The position numbers and the translations under genes were made by a program. A DNA stretch of 64,000 nucleotides, taken from Aureibaculum algae. Lineage in GTDB: Bacteria > Bacteroidota > Bacteroidia > Flavobacteriales > Flavobacteriaceae. How positions within the stretch are numbered: position 1 is the stretch's first letter; the number at the start of each line of letters is the position of its first letter. This document shows, in pieces, positions 52,823 through 62,620 of the stretch. Where the stretch lies: assembly GCF_006065315.1 (NCBI RefSeq), contig NZ_CP040749.1:3742001-3806000 (forward strand), given 5' to 3'. Below the pieces are notes generated by a model, which saw nothing but the letters and a program-made list of their open reading frames with translations, was not told the DNA's origin and ran no database searches.

Positions 52823-55240
52823 TTATTCCTTAACGAGCTCAATCATTTCTTTCCCAGCCAACAAAAATGCTCCAGTAGCATAAACATGTGACTCATCTTC
52901 ATGAAATGGATAAGGGTCTCCCGCCACTTGTTGTACATACCCTAAACGCCCTTCATTATTAACGTTGCTACATAAAGCCGCCCATGCTTTTTTCACATTG
53001 GGTTTATATTTATCTGAAATTAAGCCATTATTTATACCCCATGCCAAGGCAAAAGTAAAGAAAGAGCTACCGCTAGATTCACCCATGTCTAAATATTTAG
53101 GATCGTGTAAACTTACTCTCCAAAGACCATCTTCACTCTGAATAGATAGTAACTTTAGAGCCATTTCTTTATATTGTTGTTCAAATTTTTGTCGATTGCT
53201 ATACTCCTGAGGTAAATTTTCTAGAATCCTTGCTAACCCGGCAATTACCCAACCATTTCCTCTTGACCAAAATATTTTTTTATTATTGTCTGAACGCTTT
53301 TCAAAATAACGGTCATCACGATAATACAGTGAATCTTCTTTTGAATATAAATAGTCGGAGGTTTTCCACCATTGCGTATCCATGTAATTTAAGTACTTCT
53401 CGTCTTCAGTCACTTTCCACATTTCAACAAATGATGGTGGTGCCATAAAAAGGGCATCACACCATGTCCACCATTCTAAATGATACGGATTCTCTTTAAA
53501 ACGAACATCTGTAGCCTTTTTATAATTTCTAGCCAAATGCATATCCAACACCCATTTTGATTTATCAATCATTTCTGGTTGTTTAAATTTACCATACAAC
53601 CAGGCCCAATTGTCAATCACCGTTAATCGATCAGCATGAAAAACGGCATCCATCGGCTGCCAATCAGCGGCTTCTCCAATATTTAAAAGTTGATTGATGT
53701 AACGATTTTCTCCCGTCACTTCACTCAATGCTCTCAAACCTGTGTAAAATGCTCCGTAATGCCAATCTGTTTCATTTATTTTATAACGAGGATTTGCTAA
53801 TTGCCAATCAGCGGTTTGTCGCATAATATTAATAATGTTTTCCTTATTTACTGGATTATCAATTGTTGGAGATTGTAATCCCATTTTTATCGAAGAATGA
53901 AAACGCCCTCTGAAGTCAGCATTTCTTAAATAAGCAAAATAAGGATATCTTGTATTCTGCATCCATAATACTTGTAAGGGATTGCCTTCTTTTGCATTTC
54001 GAACTGCAAAAGGTCTAATGTTATTTTTAGAAGAACCTTTGGTAAGTTGGTTTACTTTCCATGATTTCCCCCCATTTTTGGTCACCCATTTTTCAATTTC
54101 AAAAACACTATCTCTATGAACAGATAAGTACAATGTATTAGGATTCTCATGATCAATACTCATACCACCAGAATAATTTGGTTCAGGTTCTTTTTTACCC
54201 TCAGCCGTATCTGGAAACCATTTTCCTGAATTAATTAAATCAAAATTATTCCATTTTCCTTTATTATAGGTAGCGTAACAATAAATATGTTTTTCATCAT
54301 CGGGGAATTTAACGTAAGTAATTACGGCATTACCTTCTTTATCTTGAGCCACATCCCAGTTCCATGCTTTGGCTTTTCCTTTTTTACCACTATAAACCAT
54401 ATCCAATTCTGTTGGCAACAATGGATCCCCTCCTAAATCTTTAATTTTAGTACCATCTGCCTTGTAAAAACTTCCTTTTTGATAATACGTATAATATATG
54501 CTGTTCTCTTTTTCCTTACGCGGATGCCCATCTGTGAATACAAAATGAATTTTATCAACACCGTCAGAATAAATTTTGGTATACGGTCGTCTAAAACCAT
54601 AAATACGCTCTGGCATAAAGAATATCTTCCCTATACTCCAGTTTTCACCGTTATCATCAGAAAATGAATAGCTAGGTTTACCATCAATACCTCTCCAAAA
54701 AAGGTAAATTCGTCCATTTTCAGCAGATAATTTGATAGGATTGGTATAGGTATGATTTAAACTCCCCATATCCTTTAAAGCGGGGTCATTTAAAATTAAT
54801 TCTTTAACCTTTCCAAAACTTTCAATACTTTCAGGTTTAGTTGCTTTAATTTGATATAATGGTTGTACTCCCATCATATGCCTATTAAAAAATACAATTA
54901 GCTTCCCTTCTTCATCAAATAAAATAGACGGGTTATTGTGATCATCTGGTTCTAAATTATCATAAATAACTGTCGATTTAATCTCCCTGGTATCATGATC
55001 ATAAAACCCTACATGAATATCACCATAATTGTCAACCCAGCCACTATAGGTTCTCTTGTGTTTACCTTCAAAATATACGGCTCTAGGGTCTGAAAACCAG
55101 CACCAAGATCCATTAAAAGTCATGGACTGAAAGGTCTCTGAAGAGGAGTTTTTACTTTTTAATACTTTTTGTTTTACGAATTTTTGTGGGTAAAGGTTGT
55201 TGCATACAAATAACGCAACAATTAGCAAGGTAAGTCTCAT
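52823..55240 (-). CDS. BNR_4 domain and GH105-like hydrolase fusion, exported
   Basis: An 805-residue protein with a signal peptide (about 1-18). The N-terminal half (about 40-450) starts with GSWCWFSDPRAVYFEGKHKR, the opening of the BNR_4 beta-propeller domain, a fold that includes ulvan lyases of families PL24/PL25. Two histidines 20 residues apart (H101 in DDHNNPSIL, H121 in FFNRHMMG), H163/Y165 (NHTYTNP) and the YGFRRPYTKIY segment are candidate active-site residues. The C-terminal half (about 465-805) looks like a GH88/GH105 unsaturated uronyl hydrolase: HADRLTVIDNW, WWTWCDALFMAPP (D595) and FWSRGNGWVIAGLARIL. Such a fusion could depolymerise a uronate polysaccharide and trim the product. 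No SusCD genes are adjacent. Activities are inferred. Confidence 0.82.
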   Translation of the reverse strand: MRLTLLIVALFVCNNLYPQKFVKQKVLKSKNSSSETFQSMTFNGSWCWFSDPRAVYFEGKHKRTYSGWVDNYGDIHVGFYDHDTREIKSTVIYDNLEPDDHNNPSILFDEEGKLIVFFNRHMMGVQPLYQIKATKPESIESFGKVKELILNDPALKDMGSLNHTYTNPIKLSAENGRIYLFWRGIDGKPSYSFSDDNGENWSIGKIFFMPERIYGFRRPYTKIYSDGVDKIHFVFTDGHPRKEKENSIYYTYYQKGSFYKADGTKIKDLGGDPLLPTELDMVYSGKKGKAKAWNWDVAQDKEGNAVITYVKFPDDEKHIYCYATYNKGKWNNFDLINSGKWFPDTAEGKKEPEPNYSGGMSIDHENPNTLYLSVHRDSVFEIEKWVTKNGGKSWKVNQLTKGSSKNNIRPFAVRNAKEGNPLQVLWMQNTRYPYFAYLRNADFRGRFHSSIKMGLQSPTIDNPVNKENIINIMRQTADWQLANPRYKINETDWHYGAFYTGLRALSEVTGENRYINQLLNIGEAADWQPMDAVFHADRLTVIDNWAWLYGKFKQPEMIDKSKWVLDMHLARNYKKATDVRFKENPYHLEWWTWCDALFMAPPSFVEMWKVTEDEKYLNYMDTQWWKTSDYLYSKEDSLYYRDDRYFEKRSDNNKKIFWSRGNGWVIAGLARILENLPQEYSNRQKFEQQYKEMALKLLSIQSEDGLWRVSLHDPKYLDMGESSGSSFFTFALAWGINNGLISDKYKPNVKKAWAALCSNVNNEGRLGYVQQVAGDPYPFHEDESHVYATGAFLLAGKEMIELVKE

Positions 55241-55464
55241 TGATTCTATTTTGAGACTAAATTAATAATTTATAAGGAGCTAATAAATTAAAAAGGCCTA
55301 ATTATTATATTTATCTATTTTGTAAATATTTCCAAACGATTATATGATTATTAATATCACCATAGATATGACTCTGGTTCTTCTTTCAGAAAAATAGCTA
55401 GTATAATTAACCTAACTTTTAATCTAGATAATAATGCTTTCTAAGTAGTTGCCCGTTTTGAAGT

Positions 55465-55491
55465 AAAAAAGATTTAAATTTAAATCTTTTT
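55465..55491 (-). terminator. Possible AT-only terminator hairpin
   Basis: AAAAAGATTTAA and its complement form a perfect palindrome that includes the stop codon of the TPR-like gene, with a U run on the minus strand. With no GC pairs beyond two, it would be weak. Confidence 0.35.
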
Positions 55492-55995
55492 CATTTGTTG
55501 CTTCATCATTTTTATCTGATCATTAAGCACACCATGCTTATCTAATTTTTTTGCTTCTGCAATTAGATTAGTCGCTTCACGCTTTCTTCTTTTGGTCATA
55601 GCCACACCAGCTAACTGTAATTTAGCCATTGCTGCATCATGATCCATTGATAGACCTAAGCTCAATGCTTTTTTGAAATATTTTTCCGCTTGTGTTAAAT
55701 TAGTTTGAGAAACTAAAATACCATGTAAAAAGTTAAAATAACCTTCTTGTTTACGCACTAAGGCACCTGAAGGATTCTTAATATAACCCAACCATTTTTG
55801 TGCTCCTGGAAAATCTTGTTTACGTAATCTCATAAATGACAACAACAAAAATTCATTCTTAAAATAAAAAAAAATGAAAATTCCTGCTAAAAACAATAAA
55901 GCAATACCATTACCTATGTGCTTGTCAGCAAACTGAAAAACAGCCCATACTACAATAGCCGCTGCAATTCCTAATTTTATAAATTTATGAAACAT
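55480..55995 (-). CDS. Membrane protein with TPR-like soluble domain
   Basis: A 171-residue protein from the ATG at 55995 (MFHKFIKLGIAAAIVVWAVF). Two hydrophobic segments (about 5-20 and 28-45) precede a helical-repeat domain with TPR-like helices (FNFLHGILVSQTNLTQAEKY followed by FKKALSLGLS). It probably serves as a scaffold at the inner membrane; no specific function is known. The ATG at 56034 is excluded because a -7 box overlaps it and the transcript would begin downstream of it. Confidence 0.75.
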   Translation of the reverse strand: MFHKFIKLGIAAAIVVWAVFQFADKHIGNGIALLFLAGIFIFFYFKNEFLLLSFMRLRKQDFPGAQKWLGYIKNPSGALVRKQEGYFNFLHGILVSQTNLTQAEKYFKKALSLGLSMDHDAAMAKLQLAGVAMTKRRKREATNLIAEAKKLDKHGVLNDQIKMMKQQMKKI

Positions 55996-56031
55996 ATTAT
56001 CGTGTTTTTTATTAAACTGAAAATAGGTTTG

Positions 56032-56039
56032 CAAAATTA
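56032..56039 (-). promoter_or_regulatory. Probable -7 box of the TPR-like gene
   Basis: The minus strand reads TAATTTTG, a match to TAnnTTTG. It overlaps the upstream in-frame ATG at 56034, which shows that translation starts at 55995. Confidence 0.6.
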
Positions 56040-56207
56040 CGTATTCTAATTGTAAGATTAAAAGATTGAGCCCTTAAAGATTGTCATGATTTTAAAGGAT
56101 GATTTTTTTCTTAAAATGTTTATAAATTGTTTATAATTGCCATTCTAAACAAGAATATCAAAAGTAAGTTGTCGTTTAAAACTGCATAAACTCCCTTAGT
56201 TATTAAT

Positions 56208-58436
56208 ATGTTAAAAAAAATACTAAAATATTTAATAATAAGCCTGACGTTGCTGGCTGTTTTACTCGGTCTCTTTTTAACATCAATATATTATGGTGTA
56301 TTTGGCCCAATTCACACCATAGATGAATTAAAAGCTTTTAAAAATCAGACAGCCACTTTAGTATTATCGGAAGATGATGAGTTATTAGGGAAGTTTTTTT
56401 CAGAAAACAGAACAAACATTAAATATGAACAGTTACCAAAACACTTAATTAATGCCTTAGTTGCTACTGAAGATGCGAGATATTTTGAGCATGACGGTGT
56501 TGATTCTCGGAGTTTATTAAGAGTGCTTTTTAAAACAATTCTGTTTCGTGATAAGGGCTCTGGTGGAGGAAGCACCATCAATCAACAATTGGTAAAAAAC
56601 ATGTATGGCCGTAAAAATCATGGACCTTTAAGCATGCTAGTTAACAAAAGTAAAGAAGCTTTTTTGGCGTATCGACTAGAAAAAATATACTCTAAAGAGG
56701 ATATCCTTACGCTTTATTTAAATACGGTACCTTTTGGGGAAAATGTCTTAGGTATTGAAGCTGCATCTAGACGTTTTTTTAACAAATCTATTGAAGAAAT
56801 AAAAATTGAAGAAGCTGCTATACTTGTGGGGATGTTAAAGGCAAATACCTATTATAACCCCAGAATATATCCGGACAACGCTAAAAGAAGAAGAAACGTA
56901 GTATTAACACAATTAGAAAAGTACAATTATATTACGGCAAAAATAAAAGATTCTCTTCAAAAAATTCCATTACAACTCGATTATGCCAATTTAGAATCAG
57001 AAGGGCCTGCAAATTATTTTTTAGTTCAGGTTAAAGATGAAGTTAATAAAATTTTAGAAGATTACAATAATGACAATAACACAGACCTCACTTCGAACAA
57101 GGATGGACTTATTATTACCACAACACTTAATTTACAATTACAAAACCAAGCACTAAATGCATTTAAAAGCCATTTAAGTGCAATGCAAACTCGCTTACGA
57201 AAACAATACCGTTCAGGAAATAGTTTAAAAACCTTAAATAGGCTAATTACAAAAGAACTAAACCGTTTAAAATTAGCGGATAAAGCCAATGAAATACAAA
57301 ATAGAGAATTGTTTAGTTGGGATGGTGTTTATACGGATTCAATATCTATACGTGATAGCATAAGTCAATCATTAACTTTACTACATGCCGGCTTACTAGC
57401 CTTAGATCCTCAAACAGGAGCGGTAAAAACATGGGTTGGAGGTATTGACTTTGGAACCCAACCATACGATCAAGTTTTTGCTCAGCGTCAAATCGCTTCA
57501 ACTTTTAAACCCATCTTATATGCCTCTGGTTTAGAACAAGGAATTATGCCGTGTTCCTATTTGGATAATAAATCGTTAATTATTTCTGATTTTGATAATT
57601 GGCAACCGAGTAATTATGACAATTCAACGGGTGGCAATTATTCGATGGCAGCCGCTTTAGCTAAATCTATGAATATCCCTACAGTAAATTTATTTTTAAA
57701 TATCCCATTTGCCAATTTAGAAAAGTTATGGAAAGATTTAGGTTTCATGTCAGAATTACCTAAAAAACCATCTGTAGCACTAGGTACAGCAAATTCAAGC
57801 ATCTATGAATTGAGTAGAGCTTATAGTGCATTTGCCAATGGTGGTTATTTAGTAGAACCTAAGACTGTTTTAAGTATTAAAACAGCAGATGGAAATATAA
57901 TATATGAAAACAAATTATTAAAGCCAACTGAAAAAGATAGAGTAATTAGTAACAACACCTCCATATTACTTTCGGCTATGTTACAAAAGGCTATAAATGA
58001 AGGAACCGGAACTTCATTAAAAAACAAATATGGTATAAATATTCCAATTGCAGGTAAAACAGGCACATCACAAGACTATGCGGATGCCTGGTTTGCTGCT
58101 TATACCCCAAAATTAGTAATCGTATCTAGAGTCGGTGCTTCCTCACCAAGCATTAGATTTAACTCGGGTACATACGGATCTGGAAGTAAACTGGCTCTCC
58201 CACTAGTAGGAAAAACATTGCAAAATGTAAAAAAGCAATACAGTGCTTCCTTCGCCCCTCTTCCTGAGCAATATGCAGATGCCTTAGACTGCGAAGATTA
58301 TTTAGAAGACTCAAAATTTAATTTATTTTTTGAGAATCTATTTAACAAGAATAATACTACACTAGAAAAAGAACAACGTAAAGCAGAACGTAAGGCAAAA
58401 AGGGAACAGAGAAGAGCCGAACGTAAATCTAATTAA
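56208..58436 (+). CDS. Bifunctional class A penicillin-binding protein (PBP1)
   Basis: A 742-residue peptidoglycan synthase. One N-terminal membrane helix (about 7-30) anchors it. The GT51 glycosyltransferase has its catalytic glutamate E88 in ATEDARYFEHDGVD and the GGGSTINQQLVKN motif (119-131). The transpeptidase has STFK (431-434, S431 nucleophile), SMN (487-489) and KTGTS (617-621). A basic tail rich in Arg, Lys, Glu and Ala follows from about residue 715. The domain order makes it a PBP1A-like enzyme that polymerises and cross-links peptidoglycan. Monocistronic as far as seen. Confidence 0.93.
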   Translation: MLKKILKYLIISLTLLAVLLGLFLTSIYYGVFGPIHTIDELKAFKNQTATLVLSEDDELLGKFFSENRTNIKYEQLPKHLINALVATEDARYFEHDGVDSRSLLRVLFKTILFRDKGSGGGSTINQQLVKNMYGRKNHGPLSMLVNKSKEAFLAYRLEKIYSKEDILTLYLNTVPFGENVLGIEAASRRFFNKSIEEIKIEEAAILVGMLKANTYYNPRIYPDNAKRRRNVVLTQLEKYNYITAKIKDSLQKIPLQLDYANLESEGPANYFLVQVKDEVNKILEDYNNDNNTDLTSNKDGLIITTTLNLQLQNQALNAFKSHLSAMQTRLRKQYRSGNSLKTLNRLITKELNRLKLADKANEIQNRELFSWDGVYTDSISIRDSISQSLTLLHAGLLALDPQTGAVKTWVGGIDFGTQPYDQVFAQRQIASTFKPILYASGLEQGIMPCSYLDNKSLIISDFDNWQPSNYDNSTGGNYSMAAALAKSMNIPTVNLFLNIPFANLEKLWKDLGFMSELPKKPSVALGTANSSIYELSRAYSAFANGGYLVEPKTVLSIKTADGNIIYENKLLKPTEKDRVISNNTSILLSAMLQKAINEGTGTSLKNKYGINIPIAGKTGTSQDYADAWFAAYTPKLVIVSRVGASSPSIRFNSGTYGSGSKLALPLVGKTLQNVKKQYSASFAPLPEQYADALDCEDYLEDSKFNLFFENLFNKNNTTLEKEQRKAERKAKREQRRAERKSN

Positions 58437-58580
58437 CAAACAACCGAACAAAATTTGTAGTATATTTACGAATATTTTAATATTTTTAAGTTTTATAGGT
58501 AGGAATTTTTGACTTGTAGTTGTTTTATCAGTGTAGAATTATATGCAATTTTAAAATTTTAACCTTAATAAAAGAACACT

Positions 58581-59351
58581 ATGATTAAAAAACTCCCCTT
58601 ATTACTAGGCTTATTATGCCTTAACTTCACTAGTTTTTCGCAAGAAGACTCAGAGAAAATTTATTATTATACTTCATTAGATACAGAAGGATATATCAGT
58701 TTTCAAAAATTAGAAGCGAATAATCAAAATACAATAAATACTGTTGTAAATTCTAATTTTGATAATGAAGTATTGAATTTCAGTTTAAGTACTTTATGCG
58801 AATCTGAAAAAATGGTCATGGCTAAAGAATTTAAGTTTCATGGTACCATAGACTCTAATATTGAACCCGTAAATTTTACAGGAACAAAAATTAAGACCGA
58901 TAAAAACGATATTTCTTTTTGGCATTTCAAAGGAGACTACGTTGACGAAATGGATTCAGATCCAGATGTACAACGATTTACTTTTGCAAAATATAATGCA
59001 ACTTTAAAAATACCGGCAAGAACAATTCCTACATTTAATTTATGGGCAATTATTCCTAAATTACCTTTTGACAGAAGAGGAACATTTAAATTTAATGCTT
59101 TAGACGAAACGAAATTGTATGTTTTAAAAAACCACACTGTTAATTACTTAGGTACTACAACTACTAAGATTAATGGAAAGGATATGAAACTTCATAAATT
59201 TGTTCATCAAGGTAAAGGAATGAAAGATGCATACTATTGGGTAAGTGAGGATAGAGAGCTTATGCAAGTTTTTTTAGATGATAAATACACATTTACGTTA
59301 AGCTCAAAAGAAGCGGCATTGCAAACTGTTATGCTTAGTAAAAGTGAATAA
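58581..59351 (+). CDS. Exported hypothetical protein
   Basis: A 256-residue protein with a signal peptide (MIKKLPLLLGLLCLNFTSFSQ) and a beta-rich mature part (KEFKFHGTIDSNIEPVNFTG, YYWVSEDRELMQVFLDDKYT). The closing strands, in which an altered product is compared with a carried-out conversion (KLHKFVHQGKGMKDAYYWVS), recall the DUF3108 family of exported proteins, without certainty. No catalytic residues are evident. It ends before a strong terminator. Confidence 0.7.
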   Translation: MIKKLPLLLGLLCLNFTSFSQEDSEKIYYYTSLDTEGYISFQKLEANNQNTINTVVNSNFDNEVLNFSLSTLCESEKMVMAKEFKFHGTIDSNIEPVNFTGTKIKTDKNDISFWHFKGDYVDEMDSDPDVQRFTFAKYNATLKIPARTIPTFNLWAIIPKLPFDRRGTFKFNALDETKLYVLKNHTVNYLGTTTTKINGKDMKLHKFVHQGKGMKDAYYWVSEDRELMQVFLDDKYTFTLSSKEAALQTVMLSKSE

Positions 59352-59374
59352 TAACATAATTTATAACTAAATTT

Positions 59375-59411
59375 AAACCGAAGTATTTGATAAATACTTC
59401 GGTTTTTTTTT
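59375..59411 (+). terminator. Intrinsic terminator
   Basis: AAACCGAAGTATTT and AATACTTCGGTTT form a 13-bp stem with a short loop, followed by a run of eight or more U residues, 24 bases after the stop of the exported protein gene. Confidence 0.92.
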
Positions 59412-59458
59412 ATCTTTAACTTTCACAAAATTAAATTCAAGATTTGAAAATAAAGACA

Positions 59459-59728
59459 ATGTATTTCGTAACACTAATTTTCGCATTACTTCTTGTGTTA
59501 ATTTTATCGAGCAAAACCACTTGGAGAACATGTTCTGTTTGTGGAGTACAAGACTTTGAACGTTCTTTATTTGGCAAAAAAGTTGAACTAATTAGCACCC
59601 GTGAAGTCGATGAATACGGCACATATGCTAAATGGAAAGAAGATCACGGAACAACCTGTAATCATCAATGGATTATTGTAGATGAATACGCTGACCAAGT
59701 AAAAAAACATATAGATAGTTTAAATTAA
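59459..59728 (+). CDS. Small membrane-anchored protein with CxxC
   Basis: An 89-residue protein from the ATG at 59459 (a TTG at 59444 is also in frame). One N-terminal hydrophobic segment (MYFVTLIFALLLVLILS) is followed by a small domain with TCSVCGVQDF, a CxxC that could bind zinc or take part in redox chemistry, and TCNHQWIIVDEY with a further Cys-Asn-His. I do not recognise a family. The position between an exported protein gene and the amidase gives no clear context. Confidence 0.65.
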   Translation: MYFVTLIFALLLVLILSSKTTWRTCSVCGVQDFERSLFGKKVELISTREVDEYGTYAKWKEDHGTTCNHQWIIVDEYADQVKKHIDSLN

Positions 59729-59769
59729 ATTTAATTACCTTAGTACATTACTTTATTATTCCAATAAAT

Positions 59770-61377
59770 ATGCTGCTAAAACCCACTTCATACACTTTCT
59801 TTTTTAAGATAACATCTATTATAATTTTCTTATTAGTTATCTCCTGCACTTCTAAAAAAGATCAAAATAAATCAAACAGCTCAACTAATAATTTTGAATT
59901 GGAAGAAATTACAATTGCAGAATTACAAGAGGGATATAATAATGAAGATTTCACAATAACAGATGTAATTCAGAACTATATAAATCAAATAGAGCGTATA
60001 GATAAAAATGGACCGAATTTAAATTCTATTATTCAAGTAAATCCAGATGCCTTATCAATTGCTGCAGAACTAGATAAAGAATTAAAAGCTGGAAAATCTA
60101 GAGGTGCCATGCATGGAATACCTGTTTTATTAAAAGATAACATAGACACACATGATCATATGTTTACTACAGCAGGCTCAAGAGCTCTTCAGAATTCAAA
60201 ACCTCTACAAGACAGCTATGTTGCTAAAAAACTAAGAGAAGCTGGAGTCGTAATTTTAGGAAAAGCAAATTTAAGCGAATGGGCCAATTTCAGAGGTGAA
60301 ATGTCATCAAGTGGATGGAGCGGTATTATAGGTCAAACAAAAAACCCTTACGTTTTAGATAGAAATCCATGTGGTTCAAGTGCCGGTTCTGGCGTAGCTG
60401 TTTCTGCAAATTTAACCGTGTTAGCAATAGGTACAGAAACAAATGGCTCAATTGTCTGCCCATCGAACAACAATGGTATTGTAGGTATAAAACCAACTGT
60501 TGGTTTAATAAGCCGTTCAGGTATTATTCCAATATCTTTTACACAAGACACAGCAGGTCCTATGTCAAGAACGCTTACCGATGCTGTCATATGCTTAGGA
60601 GTATTGACTGGTATTGATTCTACTGATAGTAAGACCTTCGCTAGCCATAACAATTTTAAAAGTGATTATACCCAATTTTTAAATGAAGATGGACTAAAAG
60701 GTAAAAAAATTGGTATTTACACGGCTCCTTTGGGTAATAATTATAAAGTGGATACCCTTTTTAATGATGCTGTAGCATTTATAAAAAGTCAAGGAGCTGA
60801 AGTTGTTGAAATTAATAAAATCTCAGATAATAATGTAGGTGGATTATCTTTTCAAGTCATGTTATTTGAATACAAAGATGGGCTTAACAACTACTTTAAG
60901 TCATTAGGAAAAGATGGAAAAATAAAAAACTTAGAAGAGTTAATTACATTCAACAAAAAAGACTCCATCGAAATGGCATTTTATAATCAGAGATATTTAG
61001 AAATGGCTCAAGAAAAAAAAGGCTTAGATAGTGATGCATATAAAGAAACATTATCAAAAATGCTTAGTGGTGCTAGAGAAAATGGTATAGATAAAGTTAT
61101 GGATGAGCATAATTTAGATGCTATAATTTCACCAACTGGAGGTCCCGCATGGAAAACAGATCACATCAATGGTGATTCTTTTGGTTTAGGAAGTTCTTCA
61201 CCTGCGGCGAGAGCTGGATACCCAAACATTACTGTACCTATGGGGTTTATAGATGCCCTACCTGTAGGAATTTCCTTTTTTGGTAGAGCTTGGAGCGAAC
61301 CCATACTTATAGAAATTGCTTATGCGTATGAACAAGGAACACAACACCGAAAAGCACCACAATTTTTAGAAAACTAA
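59770..61377 (+). CDS. Amidase signature enzyme, lipoprotein
   Basis: A 535-residue amidase with a Ser-cisSer-Lys triad: K122 (VLLKDNIDT), cis-serine S203 in PCGSSAGSG and nucleophile S227 in GTETNGSIVCPS. It has a lipoprotein signal (FLLVISC, C26), so it acts outside the cytoplasm. This excludes GatA of the aminoacyl-tRNA amidotransferase. Exported amidases may release ammonia from amides or act on peptides; the substrate is open. The cupin gene follows after 4 bases, so the pair is probably cotranscribed. Confidence 0.9.
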   Translation: MLLKPTSYTFFFKITSIIIFLLVISCTSKKDQNKSNSSTNNFELEEITIAELQEGYNNEDFTITDVIQNYINQIERIDKNGPNLNSIIQVNPDALSIAAELDKELKAGKSRGAMHGIPVLLKDNIDTHDHMFTTAGSRALQNSKPLQDSYVAKKLREAGVVILGKANLSEWANFRGEMSSSGWSGIIGQTKNPYVLDRNPCGSSAGSGVAVSANLTVLAIGTETNGSIVCPSNNNGIVGIKPTVGLISRSGIIPISFTQDTAGPMSRTLTDAVICLGVLTGIDSTDSKTFASHNNFKSDYTQFLNEDGLKGKKIGIYTAPLGNNYKVDTLFNDAVAFIKSQGAEVVEINKISDNNVGGLSFQVMLFEYKDGLNNYFKSLGKDGKIKNLEELITFNKKDSIEMAFYNQRYLEMAQEKKGLDSDAYKETLSKMLSGARENGIDKVMDEHNLDAIISPTGGPAWKTDHINGDSFGLGSSSPAARAGYPNITVPMGFIDALPVGISFFGRAWSEPILIEIAYAYEQGTQHRKAPQFLEN

Positions 61378-61381
61378 CGCA

Positions 61382-61741
61382 ATGGAAGTTCTTAATTTAA
61401 ATGATAAATTTTCTCTTTTCCAAGAGTATTGGACACCAAAAATCATTGGTCAATTAAACGGACAAGATGTGAAATTAGCAAAACTAATGGGTGAATTTGT
61501 GTGGCACAATCACAAAGAGGAAGACGAATTGTTTTTTATTGTTAAAGGAACATTAACAATTGAGTTTCGAGACAAAAAGGTAAAATTAAAAGAAGGCGAA
61601 ATGCTTATCATTCCAAAGGGTATAGATCATAAACCTGTTGCCATAAATGAAGTTTGGGTCTTGCTTTTTGAACCTTCTACAATAAAACATACTGGAGAGG
61701 TTAAGGATAAATTAACGAAACAAAGGTTTGATACAATTTAA
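61382..61741 (+). CDS. Small cupin-domain protein
   Basis: A 119-residue single-domain cupin. Motif 1 is WHNHKEEDELFFIVKGTLTI, with metal ligands among its His and Glu residues, and motif 2 is EGEMLIIPKGIDHKPVA with the final histidine. Cupins of this size are often metal-binding isomerase-like or regulatory proteins; the function is unknown. It starts 4 bases after the exported amidase gene, but has no signal peptide and so acts in the cytoplasm. Confidence 0.85.
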   Translation: MEVLNLNDKFSLFQEYWTPKIIGQLNGQDVKLAKLMGEFVWHNHKEEDELFFIVKGTLTIEFRDKKVKLKEGEMLIIPKGIDHKPVAINEVWVLLFEPSTIKHTGEVKDKLTKQRFDTI

Positions 61742-61780
61742 TTATAAAAAGAAACAGTACTTTCGCAAAAAATAATAGTA

Positions 61781-62617
61781 ATGATCACTTTAGGACAATA
61801 CAATACTCTTAACATATTAGAGAAAACAGAAGATGGATTCATTTTAACTGATAATGACAATGAAAAGGTACTCTGCTCTGAACAAATTACTTCAGGGAAT
61901 TCTGAAATAGGCACCTCTATTGAAGTATTTGTTTATCATGATAATGATGGAAAAAAAGTAGCCACTTTTAAAAAACCAAAAATACAATTATATCAATTTG
62001 CATTGCTTCAAGTAGTGGCTTTAACTAAAGTCGGTGCATTTTTAAATTGGGGCTTAGACAAAGATCTACTAGTACCTTTTGGTGAGCAAAAAGATGAAAT
62101 GGCTGAAGGTAAATGGTATGTAGTGTATTTAGATATAGATGAAGCTACAAATAGATTATTTGCTAGTAGTTATATTGAAAAACAATTACAAAATATAAAT
62201 ATTACCATAGAAGCAGGAGAAGAGGTTGATTTGTTAGTATATCAACAAACAGATTTAGGCTATGTTGTTATAATAAATAATGAACACAAAGGACTTGTTT
62301 ATGAAAATGAAGTTTTTACTACCCTTAACATTGGTGATCAATTAAAAGGATATGTAAAAAAAGTAAGAGAAGACAATCATATCGACATCTCAATACAACC
62401 TATTGGATATAGAAAATTTAACGATGCTAATAGTAACTTGATTCTAACCGCTCTATCTAAAAACGATGGTTTACTACCATTAACGGATAAAAGCTCTCCT
62501 GAAGAAATATACAGCACTCTAGGTATGAGCAAAAAGGCATTTAAAAAAGCAATAGGGTTTCTATATAAGAACAGAGCAATTACATTAGAAGATTCGGGAA
62601 TTAAATTATTGAAATAG
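61781..62617 (+). CDS. CvfB-like S1 RNA-binding protein
   Basis: A 278-residue protein with tandem S1-like domains and a C-terminal winged helix, the architecture of CvfB/YitL. The typical second S1 segment is ALTKVGAFLNWGLDKDLLVP followed by FGEQ, the later one is GLVYENEVFTTLNIGDQLKG, and the winged helix ends in SKKAFKKAIGFLYKNRAITL. CvfB binds RNA and affects virulence gene expression in Staphylococcus; the role in Bacteroidota is unknown. A near-consensus box (TACTTTCG) lies 27 bases upstream. Confidence 0.88.
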   Translation: MITLGQYNTLNILEKTEDGFILTDNDNEKVLCSEQITSGNSEIGTSIEVFVYHDNDGKKVATFKKPKIQLYQFALLQVVALTKVGAFLNWGLDKDLLVPFGEQKDEMAEGKWYVVYLDIDEATNRLFASSYIEKQLQNINITIEAGEEVDLLVYQQTDLGYVVIINNEHKGLVYENEVFTTLNIGDQLKGYVKKVREDNHIDISIQPIGYRKFNDANSNLILTALSKNDGLLPLTDKSSPEEIYSTLGMSKKAFKKAIGFLYKNRAITLEDSGIKLLK

Positions 62618-62620
62618 AAT

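Noticed and set aside
55241..55479. Promoter or RNA gene in the gap between the fusion enzyme and the TPR-like gene
   Set aside because: No exact TAnnTTTG box for either gene or stable hairpin other than the weak AT-only palindrome was found.
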